A stretch of 38,735 nucleotides of DNA from Sulfolobaceae archaeon. Lineage in GTDB: Archaea > Thermoproteota > Thermoprotei_A > Sulfolobales > Sulfolobaceae. Within the stretch, counting starts at the first letter, position 1; each line of letters begins with the position of its first letter. The translations under genes and the position numbers were made by a program. Location: NCBI GenBank assembly GCA_028277025.1, contig JAPYVG010000017.1, positions 1-38,735 on the forward strand. The letters are read 5' to 3'. Below are positions 1 through 9,932 of the stretch, piece by piece. The notes beneath the pieces are model-generated. The model was not told where the DNA came from, did no database searches, and saw nothing but the letters and a program-made list of their open reading frames with translations.

Positions 1-186
1 AAGATAAAAATCCCGTGCTCACCCTTAAATAGTATTACGCGAAAACAAGTTCTTACAGAACGAGAAAAGATTGTTGAATAAAATTATATTAAATTAACAA
101 AATTGTTGACCACACTCTTCTTTTAGCTGACATCGTTTAATCGTGTTTAAAAATGTAAGGGATAAGAAAGGGAGTGTTAGGGAGCC

Positions 187-217
187 CCCACATACGATTA
201 TGAGATAATCGAGTGGG
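187..217. repeat. Stem-loop with two-part stem
   Basis: The outer stem is CCCAC (187-191) with GTGGG (213-217). The inner stem is a perfect 7-bp pair, CGATTAT (195-201) with ATAATCG (205-211), closed by a GAG loop. It lies in non-coding DNA of the presumed provirus edge. It could be an RNA hairpin or a protein-binding palindrome. Confidence 0.45.
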
Positions 218-482
218 TTTGATTAATGACAAACAGTAAAATAAAATCGGACGGCGTTAGTGTCACTAAGGGCGACGTGTATTTCATAATATAGCAATAA
301 GAAATACCCGCCCCGCCGCGCGTTTTAATTCGACGCCGTGGACGTGAGTTTTTAGTTAGCAAAAATTCCTCAAGACGCTGTGAATTTTTCCGCTATAATC
401 TAACCGCAAAGTTCAGTATTTAATCTCGAGATCCTCGCCGTCTTCTTTCAACTCCACGCAAATCACGGCAATTTTTGACGAG

Positions 483-512
483 TTGCCAATGCTTATAAAT
501 CTGAATTGGCAA
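483..512 (+). promoter_or_regulatory. Palindromic operator-like site around the TATA box of the relic integrase gene
   Basis: Perfect 8-bp arms TTGCCAAT (483-490) and ATTGGCAA (505-512) enclose a 14-nt centre that contains the TATA-like TTATAAAT (493-500). The int(N) ATG at 532 lies about 35 nt downstream, as expected for a promoter with a very short leader. A dimeric repressor bound to both arms would cover the TATA box. The repressor role is inference. Confidence 0.5.
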
Positions 513-531
513 CCATAATACGGTAAGTGAA

Positions 532-1113
<582 letters not shown>

Positions 1114-1284
1114 ATCATCTTTTTCATTTGAACATTTTAAAAATTATTGCTTTTATAATACCAAATACTTTCGGCTGACTCTCTCAAAGTGACTTATAAC
1201 TTCCTTATTGGGAATCTCATATAATACGTAACTAGTAGTACTTGCTGTTTTAAATATATCCTATATTGACAAATTGATTTTCTG

Positions 1285-1506
1285 GTGGTTAAGATTCCGG
1301 TAAAATACGTTTGCAAAAACTGTGGATTTGTTTTATATAAATTTGAAAGAGTGGGACAAGATTTTTATGGTGTTAGAACTCCATCTGAAATAAAGACAAT
1401 CTTTGGTGGTAAATGTCCTAGATGTGGACATGAGCTCTCTACACCCACAATTGAGGACATAAGGATAACAGTTAGGAAGAGGATTTCTCCAGTAATTGAA
1501 GAATAA
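1285..1506 (+). CDS. Small zinc-ribbon protein
   Basis: A 73-residue protein of unknown function with two CxxC knuckles, CKNCG near residue 10 and CPRCGHE near residue 44. These would bind one zinc ion. The rest is charged, without a membrane segment or signal. The start is GTG at 1285. A TATA-like TTTAAATATA near 1249-1258 places transcription initiation close to that codon, so the message is probably leaderless. It ends inside the tail of the convergent kinase gene (overlap about 35 nt). Small archaeal proteins of this type often bind nucleic acid or other proteins, but nothing here decides it. Confidence 0.8.
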   Translation: MVKIPVKYVCKNCGFVLYKFERVGQDFYGVRTPSEIKTIFGGKCPRCGHELSTPTIEDIRITVRKRISPVIEE

Positions 1507-2065
1507 CGTCTAAGGGAACTCCTTTCAAATAAAGTTTAGCTAAGTCACTCCTTTTAAACCACGATAGGATTGAGGAAACGTTTTTAGGTTTCTCCTTTAT
1601 TGAGGCTGAGTCATAATCTATTATATATACGTCATTTTCCGTCACTATTACGTTTTTATAGGGCCGGCTTAATTCCTTATGTTCTATTCTTTTATCTTCT
1701 AGTCCTTTAGCCTTAATTAGTAATTTCTTTATTACATCTATATTCTCATTTTTAGTCACACTCCTCCCTTTCACATAATCCATGATTATGAAGTTCTTTC
1801 CATAAGAATATACTCTCGGGGCTATAGGGTAAGCGAGGTCTTGTATTTTAGCCTCTATTTCTAGACTCTCTTTTGGTGAATCACTTCTCCTAATTTTTAT
1901 CACTCTATTCTCATCGAGAAGTGCAACTATTCCAGTCTTTCCCTTACCTATGACGTAAACTTCTCCTACTCTAATATCACCAAAAGAATATAAATATCTT
2001 ATTCCATGTTCTATTAACTCTTTATAAATTTCCTCTGAGAAAAAGGGGTAAATGAACTTCTTCAC
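1472..2065 (-). CDS. Atypical archaeal Ser/Thr protein kinase (COG2112-like)
   Basis: A small kinase-fold protein. From the GTG start at 2065 (197 aa) I see a glycine loop GKGKTG (about 40-45), a lysine in VIKIRR (57), a catalytic-loop equivalent [10 protein letters not shown] (129-138) and a metal-binding IIDYD (D150) in place of DFG. This layout fits the archaeal RIO/Bud32-like predicted kinases of COG2112. An ATG 42 nt upstream (2107) is possible. GTG 2065 gives a 4-nt GTGA overlap with the stop of the CCA-adding enzyme gene, the usual junction in this genome, so I prefer it. Substrate unknown. It is probably cotranscribed with cca and thpR. Confidence 0.8.
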   Translation of the reverse strand: MKKFIYPFFSEEIYKELIEHGIRYLYSFGDIRVGEVYVIGKGKTGIVALLDENRVIKIRRSDSPKESLEIEAKIQDLAYPIAPRVYSYGKNFIIMDYVKGRSVTKNENIDVIKKLLIKAKGLEDKRIEHKELSRPYKNVIVTENDVYIIDYDSASIKEKPKNVSSILSWFKRSDLAKLYLKGVPLDVILQLLEKSSS

Positions 2066-3306
2066 TTCAACCAGGGTGGGGTTTTTAGTAAGAATTTGTT
2101 TATCCAAGGGTCGTCACCAACGTTTGTTAACCAGTTCACCTCTAGAGTAAAGGGATGTTTGAAGTTCAGATTTTTCCTTGCAATTTCTTCCAATTCGCTC
2201 TCTTTTCTTTCTTTAATTGAGTATAATCTACCGTCTTCGCCGACCCAAACGTTTTCATTAAATTGTATAAATTTGTCCACATGCTCTATTTGGTAATACA
2301 TCGGGCCAATATTTAAGTAATATTTTCCAATATTCTTACTTTCAACTTGTATTCCTATATACACCTCACTCTCATTACCCCATGCGTTAATGTCTATTAA
2401 TCTAAACCCGGCGTTTGTTATTACGTTTCTTAATTTCTCAACATTTCTCCATACTTGACCCCAGAGGATATCTTCTACGACGGTGTTTTTGAATTTCAAC
2501 TTTAAAATTAGGACGTCCCCTTTTATTTTATCGTATTTTTTATCCTTAGGAAAGAAGAAGTCTAAAGATGGTTTTCTCAGATAATATCTCGAGGCTAGAA
2601 TGAATGTGACTAAGCTCTTTAATGATACTGCAGATGAAGCGTTCCTTTTGGGATCTACTGGATCTGGTATTTGTAATGGTTCACTGAACTCCTTTTTTTG
2701 TTTTACTATTTCAACTCTTACTGGATGCTTCCATTTGCTCGCTTCTTTAAGCACGTTTATGAAAGAACCGTAATATACTATAAGCAGTTCTGAAACGTAG
2801 CCTGAAAAACCCTTGACCTTTATTTCGGCACCATAAACTCCTATCCCTTTTAAAAACCTTTTTAATAATCTCACTTCATCCTTTCCTCTTTCGTCTAATT
2901 TAGAAGTTATAAACCTAGTATGAAAGGGTGTTCTATCTGCAGCCGTTATAGCCTCTTCACCGCTATTTAATCTCAGTGCTGGGACTATATCTACTTCAAC
3001 TCCTTCAATTTTAACTATGATATATGGGTGTTCTGCGTAAGCTATTGTATAATTTAAGTCTCTGACTCTTGTGAGTAATTCGTTTAAAGCCTTTTCCTTA
3101 AGGTATTCCTTTCCCACTTCCTTAGGATAAAATACGAATATGTCTAAGTCTGTGTCTCCCTTTAACCATGTTCCCTTTCTGTAAGAACCTTCAACTTCCG
3201 CGTCTAACCCTTTAAGCCTATCTAAAACTTGTTGGACTATTTCTTCTAAGCGTTTCTTATCTTCTTCATTTGGTTTTATTAATTTCAGTACTTCCTCCTC
3301 TATCAA
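2062..3306 (-). CDS. cca: CCA-adding enzyme (class I archaeal tRNA nucleotidyltransferase)
   Basis: Adds or repairs the 3'-terminal CCA of tRNAs from CTP and ATP without a nucleic acid template. None of the three tRNA genes in this window encodes CCA, so the enzyme is needed for all of them. The 414-residue length is normal for archaeal class I enzymes. The nucleotidyltransferase signature [18 protein letters not shown] spans residues 40-57, with D53 and D55 as metal ligands and a third acid in VEVDIVPAL near residue 107. The gene overlaps thpR upstream by 41 nt and the kinase downstream by 4 nt, so the three form one unit. Confidence 0.95.
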   Translation of the reverse strand: MIEEEVLKLIKPNEEDKKRLEEIVQQVLDRLKGLDAEVEGSYRKGTWLKGDTDLDIFVFYPKEVGKEYLKEKALNELLTRVRDLNYTIAYAEHPYIIVKIEGVEVDIVPALRLNSGEEAITAADRTPFHTRFITSKLDERGKDEVRLLKRFLKGIGVYGAEIKVKGFSGYVSELLIVYYGSFINVLKEASKWKHPVRVEIVKQKKEFSEPLQIPDPVDPKRNASSAVSLKSLVTFILASRYYLRKPSLDFFFPKDKKYDKIKGDVLILKLKFKNTVVEDILWGQVWRNVEKLRNVITNAGFRLIDINAWGNESEVYIGIQVESKNIGKYYLNIGPMYYQIEHVDKFIQFNENVWVGEDGRLYSIKERKESELEEIARKNLNFKHPFTLEVNWLTNVGDDPWINKFLLKTPPWLK

Positions 3307-3853
3307 TTGCTTTCACTTCAAATAGTGGTTCGTAAATAGGCCCTTTTGAGGTTAACGTGCTTTTAAATAATATAATTTTATCAACCAAAAGCTCGCCAAA
3401 AGACGTACTTTGATATTCGTTTACAATGTTTAGTAAGTTAATTAAATTCCTAGGCCCCTTAACCCTCCCAACCGTTAAGTGAGGGGTGAACTCTTTCTCA
3501 TCTTCTGGTCTTATTCCCCTAGCTACTAATTCCTTATACAATGAACTCCTTAGTAATCTTAGTTCTTGCATTCCTTGGCTTAGCCCTATCCATACTACTC
3601 TCGGCTTGTTTAAGTTGGGGAAGGCTCCACTACCGTAGAGTGAGACTTTAAAGGAGTTGAAACTTACACTTTTCACTGCATCTTTGATTAAATCCAGTTT
3701 ATTTTCTTGTACTTCACCAATGAACACAAGAGTTAAGTGTAAATTCCATGGTTCAACTAGTTTAACTTCTGCTCCACTTCTCTTTATCGCTTCCATCATT
3801 TCTAGTACTTTAGGGAATTGTGGAATCTCAACGGCTGTAAATAATCTCAACAC
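3266..3853 (-). CDS. thpR: RNA 2',3'-cyclic phosphodiesterase (ThpR/LigT, 2H family)
   Basis: Opens 2',3'-cyclic phosphates on RNA and shows 2'-5' ligase activity in vitro. This chemistry is relevant to tRNA splicing ends in Archaea. The two defining HxT motifs are present: HLTL at 39-42 and HLTVGR at 125-130. The 195-residue length is typical. It is the first gene of a minus-strand unit with cca and the kinase, and its 3' end overlaps cca by 41 nt. It diverges from the UPF0200 gene across a very short intergenic region (3854-3890). Confidence 0.93.
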   Translation of the reverse strand: MLRLFTAVEIPQFPKVLEMMEAIKRSGAEVKLVEPWNLHLTLVFIGEVQENKLDLIKDAVKSVSFNSFKVSLYGSGAFPNLNKPRVVWIGLSQGMQELRLLRSSLYKELVARGIRPEDEKEFTPHLTVGRVKGPRNLINLLNIVNEYQSTSFGELLVDKIILFKSTLTSKGPIYEPLFEVKAIDRGGSTEINKTK

Positions 3854-3890
3854 TTTTAAAGCCCCAAAAAGATTTGTTTAGTGGTCACTA

Positions 3891-4418
3891 ATTAAGATAA
3901 TTGCAATTACCGGTATGCCTGGTTCTGGGAAAGGCGTGTTAAGTGAGCTGTTCAAAGAAAAGGGGGTTAAAGTAATTGTCATGAGCGATGTTCTAAGGGA
4001 GAGGTATGAAAGGGAGAAGAGGGAAGGGGAGAGGCTAATGGATTTCGCCAAGAGGATGAGGCAAACTTATGGAAGGGGAGTTGTTGCAAAACTATGTTTA
4101 GAAAAGATTAATGGAGAGGAGAAAGTTGTGGTTTTTGACGGTGTGAGAAATTGGGAGGAGATAGAGGAGTTTAGAAAAGTTGGGGAGGTGGTGATTATAA
4201 ACGTCCATGCCCCTCCAAGATTACGTTATGAAAGGCTATTGAAGAGGGGGAGGAGCGATGACACTCTCACTTTTGAAGGACTGAATAAGAGGGACTTTGA
4301 GGAGCTAGAGATGGGTATTGGTGTTGTTATTGCCCTGGCTGATTACGTTATTGTTAATGACGGGACAATAGAGGAATTTAAGAGAAGGGCTGAAGAATTA
4401 ATTAATAGACTCATATGA
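3891..4418 (+). CDS. UPF0200-type P-loop nucleotide kinase-like protein, probable ATT start
   Basis: A P-loop protein related to nucleotide and dephospho-CoA kinases. The exact substrate is not settled for this family. The first ATG (3915) lies inside the P-loop and would remove its first strand and glycine. Reading upstream in frame gives [15 protein letters not shown], the family's normal N-terminus, with ATT at 3891 where the family has ATG. No ATG, GTG or TTG occurs between 3891 and the in-frame TAG at 3879. A TATA-like CTTTTAAAG near 3852-3861 is about 33 nt from the ATT. I therefore call 3891 (175 aa). The gene overlaps the UPF0201 gene by 4 nt. Confidence 0.85.
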   Translation: MKIIAITGMPGSGKGVLSELFKEKGVKVIVMSDVLRERYEREKREGERLMDFAKRMRQTYGRGVVAKLCLEKINGEEKVVVFDGVRNWEEIEEFRKVGEVVIINVHAPPRLRYERLLKRGRSDDTLTFEGLNKRDFEELEMGIGVVIALADYVIVNDGTIEEFKRRAEELINRLI

Positions 4419-4849
4419 CTAAAATAATATTTGAGGCTGAGGTAAGACCTTCCGAGAATAAGGATAAGGTCATTAGTGCTATTAGTAATTTCTTTGATTT
4501 CGAAACATTAAGGGAAGAGAAAAGTGATGATAATATAATTATTATTGCAGAGGCTAGAACCCTTAAATCTTTAATGAAGTTTCATAAGGCTTTAAGGGAT
4601 GAAAGAATACTTGATTCTGCAAGGAAGTATTTACAAAAGGGTATTAACGGTAGTATCATCTTCTTTATGTTAAATAAGCAAGCTGCAGCTGTTGGGAGGA
4701 TATCGTTTGTTGATTCCGAGAAAGAGTCACCTTTAGGCCCTATCAAAGTTACTATAGAATACAGAGACCCTCAAGCAGTAGTTGATTGGCTTACTCCTAG
4801 GACTGCTAAAGGGGTGCCTTTATGGGAAAATCCTATGCCTCAAGAATAA
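4415..4849 (+). CDS. UPF0201 family protein
   Basis: A 144-residue archaeal protein of the UPF0201/COG1325 family, thought to be RNA-related because its fold resembles ribosomal-protein-like folds. No catalytic role is established. The C-terminal block with PLGPIKV and [10 protein letters not shown] is characteristic. It starts at an ATGA overlap with the UPF0200 gene, so the two are translationally coupled. Its last 17 nt overlap the convergent RNase Z gene. Confidence 0.88.
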   Translation: MTKIIFEAEVRPSENKDKVISAISNFFDFETLREEKSDDNIIIIAEARTLKSLMKFHKALRDERILDSARKYLQKGINGSIIFFMLNKQAAAVGRISFVDSEKESPLGPIKVTIEYRDPQAVVDWLTPRTAKGVPLWENPMPQE

Positions 4850-5708
4850 AATACGAGAAAGGCTCTGGTATGAACGTTTTACTAAAAATTCTTTTAGCCT
4901 CCCAAAGCAATGGAGATACATCGTCGTACCTGGGGCTTATGTGAATTAAAGCTAACCTTTTTACATTTGCCCTTAGTGCGACTTCTGCTGCATCTTTACT
5001 ATTAGAATGCCCATATTCGCTTGCAGACTGTTCATTTAGAAAGGTGGAGTCGTGGAGCAATAAATCAACGCCTTTAACGCTTTCAATAACACTATTACAA
5101 GCTGCTGTGTCACCGGTATAAGCTATTGTTAACCCTTTTTTTATGTACAAGTAGTCCTCTGGTACTAGTACTTTACCACCTATTTCAACTCTTTTCCCTT
5201 CCTTTAACTTTCTTATAATACGCCAATCGTGAACACCTTCTTTTCTTAACTTCTCCGCATCAATTTTCAATTTATCCCTTTCTTTTACTAGAAACCCGTA
5301 AGACTCGATAGTATGGCAAGTTCTGAAAGTGGTAATAGTAACTTCTTGGTCTTCATAATGGTCAGTAAAGGTTATTTTAAAATCTGGGTAAAAGTGGGTT
5401 TTTTTGAAAGCGTCTTCTAAGAAGTCCTTTAACTCTTTAGGGCCTATTATTAATAGTTCCTCTTTCCTAGAGTACATCCCCATTGTCTCTATCATTCCGG
5501 GTAAGCCTAAGACGTGATCACCATGCATGTGAGATATTCCTATTACTCTAAGTTTCATAAAACTCAAATTATACTCCATCATTCTATATTGTGTTCCTTC
5601 CCCACAGTCCAATAAGACCTCTAAGCCCTCTCTTCTAATTAGGTACGCGGGTAAACCTCTTTTATTAGGAACTCCTCCCCCAACGCCGATAAAATATATT
5701 TTAAACAT
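4833..5708 (-). CDS. rnz: Ribonuclease Z (tRNA 3'-endonuclease)
   Basis: A metallo-beta-lactamase-fold endonuclease that removes 3' trailers from pre-tRNAs so that CCA can be added. The zinc motif HMHGDH is at 60-65. Further ligand regions are AYTGDTA, LLHDSTF and the C-terminal LIHISPRY. The 291-residue length is that of the short RNase Z form. It overlaps the upstream methyltransferase gene by 8 nt and is the last gene of a prs, methylase, rnz unit. Functionally it belongs with the CCA-adding enzyme encoded 2 kb away. Confidence 0.95.
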   Translation of the reverse strand: MFKIYFIGVGGGVPNKRGLPAYLIRREGLEVLLDCGEGTQYRMMEYNLSFMKLRVIGISHMHGDHVLGLPGMIETMGMYSRKEELLIIGPKELKDFLEDAFKKTHFYPDFKITFTDHYEDQEVTITTFRTCHTIESYGFLVKERDKLKIDAEKLRKEGVHDWRIIRKLKEGKRVEIGGKVLVPEDYLYIKKGLTIAYTGDTAACNSVIESVKGVDLLLHDSTFLNEQSASEYGHSNSKDAAEVALRANVKRLALIHISPRYDDVSPLLWEAKRIFSKTFIPEPFSYFILEA

Positions 5709-6615
5709 TTTTCCTAACTACATATACGGCTCTGCTTAAACTTTTATGCTCATATATCATGTGTATTTTAATATCCTTAAACCCCGCTTCCTTTAGTTTA
5801 TCCCTCCAATCAAATTTAAAGTCTGTAGAGAAGACTAATGTATTACTGTGTTCAGAAGCGTTGTAAAAGAACTCTTCATAAAGCTCACTAAGGCCTTTAG
5901 GGCTAAACGACCTACCGTATGGTGGGTCTGTTACTATTGATTCGATCTTTTTAATGGGAATTTTTCTAGAATCTGCTTGAAATAAATCACATTCATAACC
6001 GAAATATTTTAAGTTCTCTTTAGCTTTGCTTAGCATTTTTAAGTCTATGTCACTTCCCACGCATTTTAACCCTAACCATTTAGCCTCTATTAAGATTGTC
6101 CCAGTTCCAACAAATGGATCGTAAATTTCTCTACTTTCTGATAAATTTACCATTACTCTTCCGAGTTCAGGGTTTAATGTTCCAGACTGCGTGTATGGTC
6201 TTTTAGAGTGCGAAATTAGGCTTTTTGAGTCCTTCTCGGCTTTCGTTATACCAGCAATTACTGTTTTCCCTTCCGTGATTATTAAGTCAAGTTTTTCACA
6301 ATTTCTCGAAGTTTTCACGTTCTTTATAATTTCCGAGTATATTGGGATAGCGTAAGACTTATACTCTCTCATTAAGACATTTAAGTCTACCGAAAAGCAC
6401 ATCCCCCTTACTTTCTCTATTATATCTTTTACGTCAGAAGAAATTGAGAGCACTTCTCCGCTTTTCTTTATGAAGGCTGACTTTTGGGCTATTTTAGGGT
6501 CTCCTTCATAAATTGCTACGCCGTAGAGGTACTCCCTTTCATTCCCGTGGATTAATGCCCTTAGTTCATCTAATGATAAAAAAATGTTATTTAAGTTAAG
6601 TATTGCGTAGTTCAT
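5701..6615 (-). CDS. tRNA (guanine-N2) methyltransferase, Trm-G10/Trm11 family
   Basis: An AdoMet-dependent methylase expected to make N2-(di)methylguanosine at position 10 of tRNA. The C-terminal half has the SAM site DPFVGTGTILIEA followed by CVGSDID, and the catalytic DPPYGRS. Just before these, SKRPYTQSGTLNPELG matches the family's linker. The N-terminal half would be the THUMP-containing tRNA-binding part, somewhat short at this length (304 aa). It starts in a 4-nt overlap with the stop of prs and overlaps rnz downstream. Confidence 0.88.
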   Translation of the reverse strand: MNYAILNLNNIFLSLDELRALIHGNEREYLYGVAIYEGDPKIAQKSAFIKKSGEVLSISSDVKDIIEKVRGMCFSVDLNVLMREYKSYAIPIYSEIIKNVKTSRNCEKLDLIITEGKTVIAGITKAEKDSKSLISHSKRPYTQSGTLNPELGRVMVNLSESREIYDPFVGTGTILIEAKWLGLKCVGSDIDLKMLSKAKENLKYFGYECDLFQADSRKIPIKKIESIVTDPPYGRSFSPKGLSELYEEFFYNASEHSNTLVFSTDFKFDWRDKLKEAGFKDIKIHMIYEHKSLSRAVYVVRKNV

Positions 6616-7484
6616 ATTCTTCTCGCTATGGATTCAGCAACATCTACTACAATAACGTTTTTGTTTTGTGGTATTGTGTTAGTAACTATTATATCCTTAA
6701 TTCCCGCAGAGATGAGTTTGTCATAAGCATCGTTTATGAGCAACCCGTGAACTGCCACGGCAATTACTTTCTTTGCTCCTTTAGAATAAGCTATTTTGGA
6801 AGCTTGTACCATAGTACCCCCAGTACTTATTATATCGTCTACCAAGATCACGTCTTTTCCATCAAGCTTTAAGTCTGGTAAGTTTTTAATCCTCACTTCG
6901 CCAGTTTCTAGATCCCTCTCTTTTTCAATATAAGAAAATTCACAGTTTAATTCTTCAGCTAGTCTTTTAGCCCTCTCTAATGCTCCCTTGTCTGGGGCTA
7001 AAACGAAAGGTGAGGAAACTATGTTTTTAGTTGCTCTAGCCAGTTCTGGTATTGGGTCTGCTATTTTTACTTCTCCGTCAAAGTATTCCAATTCCTCATA
7101 ATGGTGGGGTTCTACTACTATGAGTGAGCTGGCACCGCTTTTCTTTATTAAATTAAGTATTGTTTTTATACTTACAGCCTCACCTTCCTTAAATCTTCTG
7201 TTTTGTCTTGCATAGGCTAAATAAGGTATTGTTACTGTGATTTTTGAAACTTTCATATCGCTTAATGTTTCTAAGATCAATAAAAGCTCAATTACATGCT
7301 TGTCTTGAGGGGGGTAAAGCGATTGTACAAGTAAAACTTCTTTATTGCTTAATTGTTGTGGAATTCTTACGTACGATTCTCCGTCTGGGAAAATTTTGTG
7401 CTCTACTTTGACCAGAGGTAATGAGAGTATTTTTGCTAGTGACTCATCTATCCCGTTTGTTGCGGTACCGCCAATAATAATCAT
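6612..7484 (-). CDS. prs: Ribose-phosphate pyrophosphokinase (PRPP synthetase)
   Basis: Makes PRPP from ribose 5-phosphate and ATP for purine, pyrimidine, histidine and tryptophan synthesis. The PRPP-binding loop VDDIISTGGT lies near residues 215-225. The N-terminal FPDGESYVRI and the flexible-loop segment YARQNRRFKEGE are also typical. At 290 residues it is a normal archaeal class enzyme. It is the first gene of the minus-strand operon with the Trm-G10 methylase and rnz. It diverges from the GPN GTPase gene across 55 nt that must hold both promoters. Confidence 0.95.
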   Translation of the reverse strand: MIIIGGTATNGIDESLAKILSLPLVKVEHKIFPDGESYVRIPQQLSNKEVLLVQSLYPPQDKHVIELLLILETLSDMKVSKITVTIPYLAYARQNRRFKEGEAVSIKTILNLIKKSGASSLIVVEPHHYEELEYFDGEVKIADPIPELARATKNIVSSPFVLAPDKGALERAKRLAEELNCEFSYIEKERDLETGEVRIKNLPDLKLDGKDVILVDDIISTGGTMVQASKIAYSKGAKKVIAVAVHGLLINDAYDKLISAGIKDIIVTNTIPQNKNVIVVDVAESIARRI

Positions 7485-7539
7485 TAAAATATTTAATCAA
7501 CAAACGTTTTTAAGATTAATATCTAAGCGTGGTTGTAAG

Positions 7540-8304
7540 ATGTACTTCATCTTTATGATCGGAACTGCTGGGTCTGGGAAGACAACTTTAACTAAAGCTC
7601 TTCAAGATTACTTACTCGATAATGAGTTAGACACTGCAGTAATAAACTTAGATCCCGCGGTAGAGAATTTGCCTTATAAACCGGATATAGACGTTAGAGA
7701 TTATGTTGATGCCTTTGAGGTGATGACTAAGTATAATTTAGGGCCTAATTCTTCACTTATAGCTTCAATAGATTTACTTTTAACTAAGGCTAAGGAGTTG
7801 AAGGAGGAGTTAAGCGAGTTAGAGGCTAATTACGTAATTGTTGATACACCGGGGCAAATCGAACTTTTTGCGTATAGAGAAACTGGGAAAATCCTCACAA
7901 AGCTAATTGTAGAGAATAATAAGGCGGTTTCTCTCTTTTTATTGGACTCATTTTTAAGCAAGGACGCGAGAAGTTTTATATCTCTTTTACTTCTTTCGAG
8001 TTCTGTTAAGTTTAGAATAGGTTTACCTCAAATCTTAGTCTTAAATAAGGTAGATTTGCTGACTGAGAAAGAGTTAGAGAATATGAAGGGCTGGGTTGAA
8101 GAAGGTAGGATAATTGACGAATTAGGTAAGCTTGACGAGTATTCTTTCGAATTAGTAAAAACGGTGGTTGAAAATATTGATAATTTCCCAGTACCGGTTT
8201 CAGCATTAAATAATGAGGGTTTTGATGAGCTTTATGCAGAAATTCAGAGGGTTTTAGCTGGTGGGGAAGACTATGAGACAGAAGAACCTAACCCTAGGCT
8301 TTAA
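7540..8304 (+). CDS. GPN-loop GTPase
   Basis: A SIMIBI-class GTPase, homologous to eukaryotic GPN1-3, which help RNA polymerase assembly. The archaeal role is less certain. Motifs: P-loop GTAGSGKT (8-15), the GPN tripeptide at 68-70, G3 DTPGQ (102-106) and G4 NKVD (169-172). I use ATG 7540, because it places the P-loop near the N-terminus and follows a TATA-like GTTTTTAAGA (7506-7515) by about 26 nt. The longer frame upstream runs antisense through prs. It is followed 25 nt later by the PCNA gene but PCNA has its own promoter. Confidence 0.92.
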   Translation: MYFIFMIGTAGSGKTTLTKALQDYLLDNELDTAVINLDPAVENLPYKPDIDVRDYVDAFEVMTKYNLGPNSSLIASIDLLLTKAKELKEELSELEANYVIVDTPGQIELFAYRETGKILTKLIVENNKAVSLFLLDSFLSKDARSFISLLLLSSSVKFRIGLPQILVLNKVDLLTEKELENMKGWVEEGRIIDELGKLDEYSFELVKTVVENIDNFPVPVSALNNEGFDELYAEIQRVLAGGEDYETEEPNPRL

Positions 8305-8308
8305 AAGC
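8299..8308 (+). promoter_or_regulatory. TATA box of the PCNA2-PriS-Gins23 operon
   Basis: CTTTAAAAGC is centred about 26 nt upstream of the PCNA ATG (8330). This is the archaeal TATA-to-initiator distance and indicates a leaderless transcript. It overlaps the last codons of the GPN GTPase gene. Confidence 0.55.
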
Positions 8309-8329
8309 TTTTAGATAGATTAATCTAAT

Positions 8330-9067
8330 ATGAAAGCCAAGGTTATAGATGCTCAAGGTTTTTCATATATCTTTAGGACGCTTTCTGAGTTTATGGATGA
8401 AGTTACCTTAAATTTTGATAAGGACGGTTTAAAAATTAAGGGAATTGATCCTTCAAGAGTTACTTTTGTTGATATATTTATACCTTCAGCATATTTTGAG
8501 CAATACGAGCTAGATAAGGAGTTAAAAGTGGGAGTGGGTCTTGAGGATCTAGTAGAAGTTTTAAAAACTGCTGAAAAGGAGGATTCATTATATCTTGACA
8601 TCTCTGAGGATAAAATTTCTTTAACCCTAGATGGGGAATACGAAAGGACTTTCACCCTACCAGTACTAACCCCTTCAGAGGCTGAAACACCTAATATAAG
8701 TCTAGAGTTTCCATTTAAAGCTTCATTGTTAACTGCTACATTCACTGACTTAATAGACGAGCTCGAGGAAGTAGGAGGTGATTCTATAAAGCTAAAGTCT
8801 GAGGGCGGTAAGTTATATATAACAGTGTCGAGTGATATGGGGGATTCAACTGTAGAGTTATCAAAAGATAACGGTGCATTACTTGACAGTGAAGGGAGTG
8901 ATGCTGAAAGCACTTACGGGCTTGAGTATATTGCAAATACTACTAAAATGAGGAAGCCTTCAGATACATTAGAACTAGCTTTCGGTTCTCAAATCCCATT
9001 AAAACTAAGATATAATTTACCTCAAGGGGGGTATGCGGATTTCTACATCGCCCCAAGAACGGAATAA
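8330..9067 (+). CDS. pcn2: DNA sliding clamp subunit, PCNA2 type
   Basis: One subunit of the heterotrimeric PCNA of Sulfolobales, which tethers polymerase B1, Fen1 and ligase to DNA. The N-terminus MKAKVIDAQGFSYI, the GIDPSRVTFVDIF block and the C-terminus with GSQIPLKLRY and GYADFYIAPR match PCNA2 of Saccharolobus solfataricus (as I recall it) rather than PCNA1 or PCNA3. Length 245 is typical. It overlaps priS by 35 nt. The large antisense open frame over it is a shadow. Confidence 0.93.
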   Translation: MKAKVIDAQGFSYIFRTLSEFMDEVTLNFDKDGLKIKGIDPSRVTFVDIFIPSAYFEQYELDKELKVGVGLEDLVEVLKTAEKEDSLYLDISEDKISLTLDGEYERTFTLPVLTPSEAETPNISLEFPFKASLLTATFTDLIDELEEVGGDSIKLKSEGGKLYITVSSDMGDSTVELSKDNGALLDSEGSDAESTYGLEYIANTTKMRKPSDTLELAFGSQIPLKLRYNLPQGGYADFYIAPRTE

Positions 9068-9932
9068 AATTATTTACGATTTATTTAAAGAGTATTACCA
9101 ATATGCAAAGCTCGAACTCCCTAAGGATATGGAGTTAAGGGAGTTCGCATTTCAGCCCTTTAACTCTGAAACCTATGTTAGGCATTTGTCATTTGCTAAT
9201 GAAGAGGAATTAAGGCAATACATATTACAAAATGTTCCACTTCACCTTTATTATTCATCTGCAAGATATCAATTGCCTTCAGCAAAGGAAATGGAGGAAA
9301 AAGGATGGCTAGGGTCGGACTTGCTTTTTGATTTAGACGCTGACGAAATTTGTAAACTTAGGGTTAGGAAGTTCTGTGATGGTATAGAGACTTTTTCAGA
9401 CTGTCAAGGCATAGAGTACGCTGAACTAGATAATGAATGTGTTTCTTTGATGTTAGAAAAAGCCTTTTTGATTCGTGATAAGCTAAAGGAAGATTTCGGT
9501 TTACAAGCTAGGATTTTCTTCTCTGGTAATAGAGGGTTTCATATAAGAGTTGAGTGCTATGGTGATTGTGCTTTGTTAGATTCCGAAGATAGGAGGGAAA
9601 TAGCTGAATATTTTATTTCTCCTCCAGATTTTGAAGGAGTTAAAATAGATGAACAAGTAACAATAGACCCCAAAAGGCTTGTGAGGATCCCTGGTTCTCT
9701 AAACGGGAAATCCGGCCTTAGAGTAATGGAAGTTTTAGGGGGTTTTGAATTCGACGAATCTTTATCCCCTTTCAGTGGGGAGGTTATCTTTTATTCCTTT
9801 GTTACTTCTACTTTACGGGCGTTAAATGAAGAGATTAGGTTAAAAAAGGAAAGTGCAATTAAATTACCAGCCAGTATAGGAATTTATTTGACATTAAAAG
9901 GGTTAGGGGTTATTAAGGCCTATGTCAGATGA
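9033..9932 (+). CDS. priS: DNA primase small (catalytic) subunit PriS
   Basis: The polymerising subunit of the archaeal/eukaryotic primase. Catalytic acids lie in LLFDLDADE (D100, D102), with SGNRGFH (H170) and VTIDPKRLVRIP (D212) completing the active site. The start at 9033 gives an N-terminus of the same length as known Sulfolobus PriS. At 299 residues it is shorter than the roughly 330-residue S. solfataricus protein. The segment between AEYF and KIDEQ is short, and the cysteine knuckle (C107, C115, C124) seems to lack one Cys-x-x-Cys pair. It lies between PCNA2 and Gins23, overlapping each, so the replisome parts are cotranslated. Confidence 0.94.
   Translation: MRISTSPQERNKIIYDLFKEYYQYAKLELPKDMELREFAFQPFNSETYVRHLSFANEEELRQYILQNVPLHLYYSSARYQLPSAKEMEEKGWLGSDLLFDLDADEICKLRVRKFCDGIETFSDCQGIEYAELDNECVSLMLEKAFLIRDKLKEDFGLQARIFFSGNRGFHIRVECYGDCALLDSEDRREIAEYFISPPDFEGVKIDEQVTIDPKRLVRIPGSLNGKSGLRVMEVLGGFEFDESLSPFSGEVIFYSFVTSTLRALNEEIRLKKESAIKLPASIGIYLTLKGLGVIKAYVR

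Larger units (their letters stand above)
1..531. other. Gene-free stretch, probable decayed provirus DNA
   Basis: I see no convincing gene here. int(N) at its right end reads out toward tRNA-Pro, so the former SSV-type provirus should lie on this side. The stretch holds a stem-loop (187-217), a short palindrome (257-269) and a palindrome around a TATA box (483-512). The minus strand stays open for a short peptide ending at 413, but it has no good start and I do not call it. No integrase C-terminal half is present. Confidence 0.5.

Noticed and set aside
8353..8913. Minus-strand 186-aa open frame over PCNA2
   Set aside because: Very Ser-rich shadow of a conserved gene with no family match.
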